Below are positions 60,956-64,000 of a stretch of 64,000 nt of DNA, piece by piece (position 1 is the first letter of the stretch; each line of letters begins with the position of its first letter). Both the position numbers and the translations under genes were made by a program. Source of the DNA: Ailurus styani. Lineage: Eukaryota; Chordata; Mammalia; Carnivora; Ailuridae. Where the stretch lies: NCBI GenBank assembly GCA_002007465.1, contig LNAC01001208.1:98299-162298 (forward strand). The letters are read 5' to 3'. Below the pieces are notes generated by a model. It was not told the DNA's origin. It saw only the letters and a list, made by a program, of their open reading frames with translations, and did no database searches.

Positions 60956-62444
60956 GGGTAGCTCTATTTTTAACTTCCTGAGGAACTGCAGCAACTTCTT
61001 GCAAGACACCTCTCTAAAGGCAAGGGAAACAAATGCAAAAATGAACTATTGGGACTTCATCAAGATAAAAATCTTCACTGCAAGGGAAATAGTCAGCAAA
61101 ACTAAAAGGCAACCTACAGAATGGGAGAAGATATTGCAAATGACATAACAGATAAAGGTCTGGTATGCAAGATATATAAACGACTTATCAAATCAACACC
61201 CCAAAACCAAATAATCCAGTCAAGAAATGGGCAGAGGACAGGAACAGACACTTCTCCAAAGAAGACAAACAAATAGCCAACAGACACATGAAAAAATGCT
61301 CTACATCACTTGTCATCAGGGAAATACAAATCAAAGCCACAACAAGATACCACCTTACACCAGTTAGAATGGCGAAAATTAACAAGACAGATTTTTTTAG
61401 TTTTAACCTTATGTCCTTTTTCTATTCCAGGATCCCATGCCATATTACATTTAGTTCTCATGTCTCCTTAGACTTCTCTTAACTGTGGTAGTTTGTCAGG
61501 CTTTCCTTGTTTTTGATGATCTTGACAATTTTGCGAAGTCCTGATAGGCTATTTTGTGGGATATCCCTCCATTGGGATATGTCTGATTGTTCTCCCTCAG
61601 AATTAGCCTGGGGTGATATGTTCTTGGGAGAAAGACCACAGAGATAAAGTGCCATTTTCCTCACATCATCTCAAGGTTGCATACTATCAAAATTGCCTGT
61701 CACTATTGATGTGAACCTTGGTCACCTGACTGAGGTAGTGTTTGTCAGATCTCTCCACCATGAAGTTCCTCTTTTCCCTCTTTAGAAGGAACTCACTGTG
61801 TTTAGCCCTCACTCAAGGAGGGTGAAATTAAACTCCATTTCCTTGAGGGTAGAATGTCTACAAAGATTATTCAGAATTCTTCTGCACAGAGACTTGTCTA
61901 TTCTCCTTTTATTTTAATTTATGCAATCATTTATTTGTATTAGTATGGACTTTTAAAAATATTTTTGGCTATAATCCAATGCTAATTTATTTTTTCTTTA
62001 AATTATTTTAGCTTTGGCCATCAGAAGCTGTGTCCCTTGGCTCCTGTGTCCCTTTCACATACGCTTATCATTGCGGGGATTTTTTAAAAGCATTTCCTTA
62101 CTTTCTTATGGTACAAAGATGCTCCAGGTTCGTCTTGTACTATTTTCTAACCCAGTCCTAGAATCAGCCATTTTTTCAAGGAGCCCTGGTTTCCTTTTTA
62201 ATTTCAAAGCTACTTAGAAAAGCACCTCTTTCCTCCACCCCCTTTAGGGAGGTTGCTTCATACATTTGTAACAGTCAGATTGTTATATCACATTCTGCAC
62301 TCCATCTTAGGATCTCTTGAAATCCTAAATAATTTTTAAAAAATTTGTATACATTAACATTTATCTCTGTGCTATAAGGGTTATGGGTTTTGGCAAATAC
62401 ATAGTGTCACATATTCACCATGAAATCATTGTGGTTGTCTGAGA

Positions 62445-62870
62445 AGTGACCTATTGAGGGTGTCTGCATCCTAATTCCTGGAACCTATGAGTATATAACT
62501 TTATGTGGTAAAGGAATTTTGCATTTGTGATTAGGTTAAGAATCTTGAGATGGGGAGATTATTCTGGGTTATCTGAATGAGCTTACTATAGTCACAAAGT
62601 TTCTTGTAAGAGGGAGACAGTAGTTTGGATGTGATGGAAGCAAGAGGTTAGAATGACGTGTGGAAGGAGCTATAGTCCAAAAAATGCAGAAAGCCTTGGG
62701 AAGCCAAAAAGGCAAGCCACAGATTCCAGCTTGAAGCCTCCTGAAGGAATGCAACTATTCTGGCTTCTCACCACCAGAACTGTAAGAGAGTAAATTTGTG
62801 TTTTAAGCCACTAAATTTGTGCTAATTAATTACAGCAGCAATGGGGAATTAATATAGATTTTTAGTACCA
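62445..62870 (+). mobile_element. ERVL-MaLR LTR (MLT1-type)
   Basis: Recognisable order: tgtctgcatcctaattcctg, gcatttgtgattaggttaag, gagatggggagattattctg, agaactgtaagagagtaaat, tttaagccactaaatttgtg, gctaattaattacagcagca. This is the LTR of an ancient non-infectious MaLR retroelement. Confidence 0.75.
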
Positions 62871-63734
62871 GAAATGGGGTGCTGCTTTAACAGATACCCA
62901 AAAATGTGAAAGTGGCTTTGGAATTGGGGAATGGGTAAAGTCTGGAAAATTTGTGAGGACTGTGATAGAAGAAGTCAAAATTGCCTTCAACAGACAAATA
63001 TGGATATTAAAGACTTTGCCTGTGAGGGCTCTGGAGGAAGTGAGGAACATGGTAGAGAAAAGATGTATTATCTTAGAGAATATATATATATATATTCATA
63101 AACAGAACATAAAAATATGAACATTAAAGGTGCTTCTGATGAAGGATCAGAAGGAAATGAGGAACATGGTATTGGAAACTGGAGGAAAGGAGATCCTTGT
63201 TACATAGTGACAGAAAACTTGGCTGAGTTTTGTTCTACAGTTGTGTGGGAAGCAGAAAAGCAGAACTTGCAGGTGATGAATTTAGGTATTTAGCTGAAGA
63301 GATTTCCAAGCAAAGAATTGAAAGTGAAGCCTAGTTCCTTCTTGCTGAGAAGAAAAAGATAAATTGAAAAAAAAAGAAGAATTTTATTAAATAAAAGAGA
63401 CCAAAGGCTTGAAATTTAGGAAATTCTTAGCCTATCCAGATTGTAAAAGATGCCAGAATTAGAAGGTCCACTGTCAGTAATATATACTCTGGAGAGAAGT
63501 CACAGTGTAGCTGGACAAACTTTTGCTAGTGTTTCAGAAGGAAAAAAAGAGTACAGGATTTAGTCGTACATAGGCTCTCTGAAAAGATTAGGTTTGTGAC
63601 TTATGGATCCCCTCAGTCATCTCAGTAGAAACCAAAAATAGAGCTGGAATTATCCAGGACAGATCTAAAGAAGAGTCTCTTATCTAATGGAGTGAACCCC
63701 CATGACATACATAGGAGACCCACTGTTTTTTTTT
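62871..63734 (+). mobile_element. MaLR internal region, non-coding
   Basis: Follows the LTR directly: taccagaaatggggtgctgc, gaaagtggctttggaattgg, ggaaatgaggaacatggtat, gagatttccaagcaaagaat, ctggagagaagtcacagtgt. No retroviral coding domain is apparent, as usual for MaLR elements. A TA microsatellite lies at 63078-63096. Confidence 0.65.
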
Positions 63735-63800
63735 TTAATGTTACACCAGCAGAAATTGTGGTAATTTGTTTTTATAGCAATACAAAACTAATACATCTAC
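63735..63800 (+). mobile_element. Possible residue of the 3' MaLR LTR
   Basis: attgtggtaatttgttttta, tagcaatacaaaactaatac resembles the end of the upstream LTR type. If so, most of the 3' LTR is deleted. Confidence 0.35.
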
Positions 63801-63869
63801 CCAATATCCATGTTTCCTGTCTTTGTCAAAATACCTTGTTTTTATTTTTTGTTTTTTAAACACTTTTTT

Positions 63870-63912
63870 CTTTTTCTTTTTAAAAAGATTTTATTTATTT
63901 ATTTGACACAGG

Positions 63913-63984
<72 letters not shown>

Positions 63985-63989
63985 AGGGG
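63870..63989 (-). mobile_element. Start of a carnivore SINE with long (GA)n, truncated at window end
   Basis: aaagattttatttatttatttgacac is the SINE tail complement; the normal GA-rich centre has expanded to about 34 GA units (63914-63980) and the read is lost there. The head of the SINE is not present. Confidence 0.85.
63914..63981 (+). repeat. (GA)n microsatellite
   Basis: Nearly pure GA run of about 66 bp, ending in gggaagggg and an N. Confidence 0.95.
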
Positions 63990-63990
63990 N

Positions 63991-64000
63991 CTTCCGATCT
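63991..64000 (+). other. Sequencing-adapter remnant
   Basis: The last ten bases are cttccgatct, the 3' end shared by standard Illumina adapters, directly after a single N (63990) and a GA microsatellite. This is not the expected SINE continuation. Confidence 0.85.

Larger units (their letters stand above)
59745..61391 (-). mobile_element. L1 with inverted 5' segment, hosting an L1 and a SINE
   Basis: 59745-60176, 60593-60762 and 60956-60983 are antisense L1 3' sequence. 60985-61391 is sense ORF2 (gcagcaacttcttgcaagac through caccagttagaatggcgaaa), matching 9190-9590. Target-like ttcttagtttttt (about 59730) and tttttttagtttt (about 61392) enclose the whole, fitting twin priming. Confidence 0.82.
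59345..62440 (-). mobile_element. Old LINE-type dispersed repeat, split by an L1/SINE cluster
   Basis: Bases 59360-59496, 59687-59744 and 61392-62440 form one repeat when insertions are removed: ttcccatatattccaaactc, attaactgaagcccatagtt, ttctattccaggatcccatg, atgtctccttagacttctct, ggtcacctgactgaggtagt, gctttggccatcagaagctg, gcttatcattgcggggattt. I recall this as a common mammalian repeat, probably antisense L1M/HAL1-like; strand and family are unsure. Confidence 0.45.

Overview
This is mammalian nuclear DNA with no recognisable functional gene. It is a repeat-dense intergenic (or very large intronic) stretch, AT-rich overall. The organism is almost certainly a carnivoran. Eighteen copies of a roughly 190-250 bp tRNA-derived SINE share the head motif gggtggctca, the phrase ctcagggtcctgggatcgag and an (AAAT)n-rich tail, which is the Can-SINE/SINEC layout. 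The young L1 copies share a 3' UTR ending in ...ctgtacccctgggcaaa plus an A-rich tail. A caniform, possibly mustelid, source is my inference from these repeats and was not tested.

Layout. 1-7016: one ancient plus-strand L1 (L1MA-like), riddled with seven later insertions. 7017-15340: mostly unassigned DNA, with a 5'-truncated young L1 (8462-10349) inside an old LTR-like repeat, and a SINE/L1 nest around a 74-base assembly gap (11446-13121). 15340-25650: LTR-like, L2, MIR, ancient L1, SINE and MITE remnants. 25656-27410: an ancient L2 interrupted by a rearranged L1, a TATC microsatellite and a Tigger2-like transposon. 27410-38055: MER5-like, MIR and LTR remnants, a nested L1/SINE pair, and about 3.7 kb of unassigned sequence. 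38060-45000: an ancient L1 interrupted by a roughly 6-kb minus-strand L1, itself host to a processed mRNA retrocopy, three further L1 fragments and two SINEs. 45000-59340: L2, MIR, MER5 and L1 pieces plus unassigned DNA, including about 3.6 kb at 55690-59340. 59345-64000: an old LINE-type repeat broken by a nested L1/SINE cluster, then an ERVL-MaLR LTR with internal sequence, then a SINE with a GA tract that ends in sequencing-adapter sequence.

Nothing here forms a pathway. What can be read is insertion history. Most young insertions have clear target-site duplications (TSDs), so nesting order can often be resolved. Three loci show repeated insertion at the same target site. Four L1 copies have the inverted structure expected of twin priming, and one of these also joins ORF1 to the end of ORF2. 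One insertion is a 5'-truncated mRNA 3' end with a polyadenylation signal. Several single-N positions are flanked by duplicated sequence and look like assembly joins. Family names come from recalled consensus features, not from a database search. I found no evidence of a new biological system.
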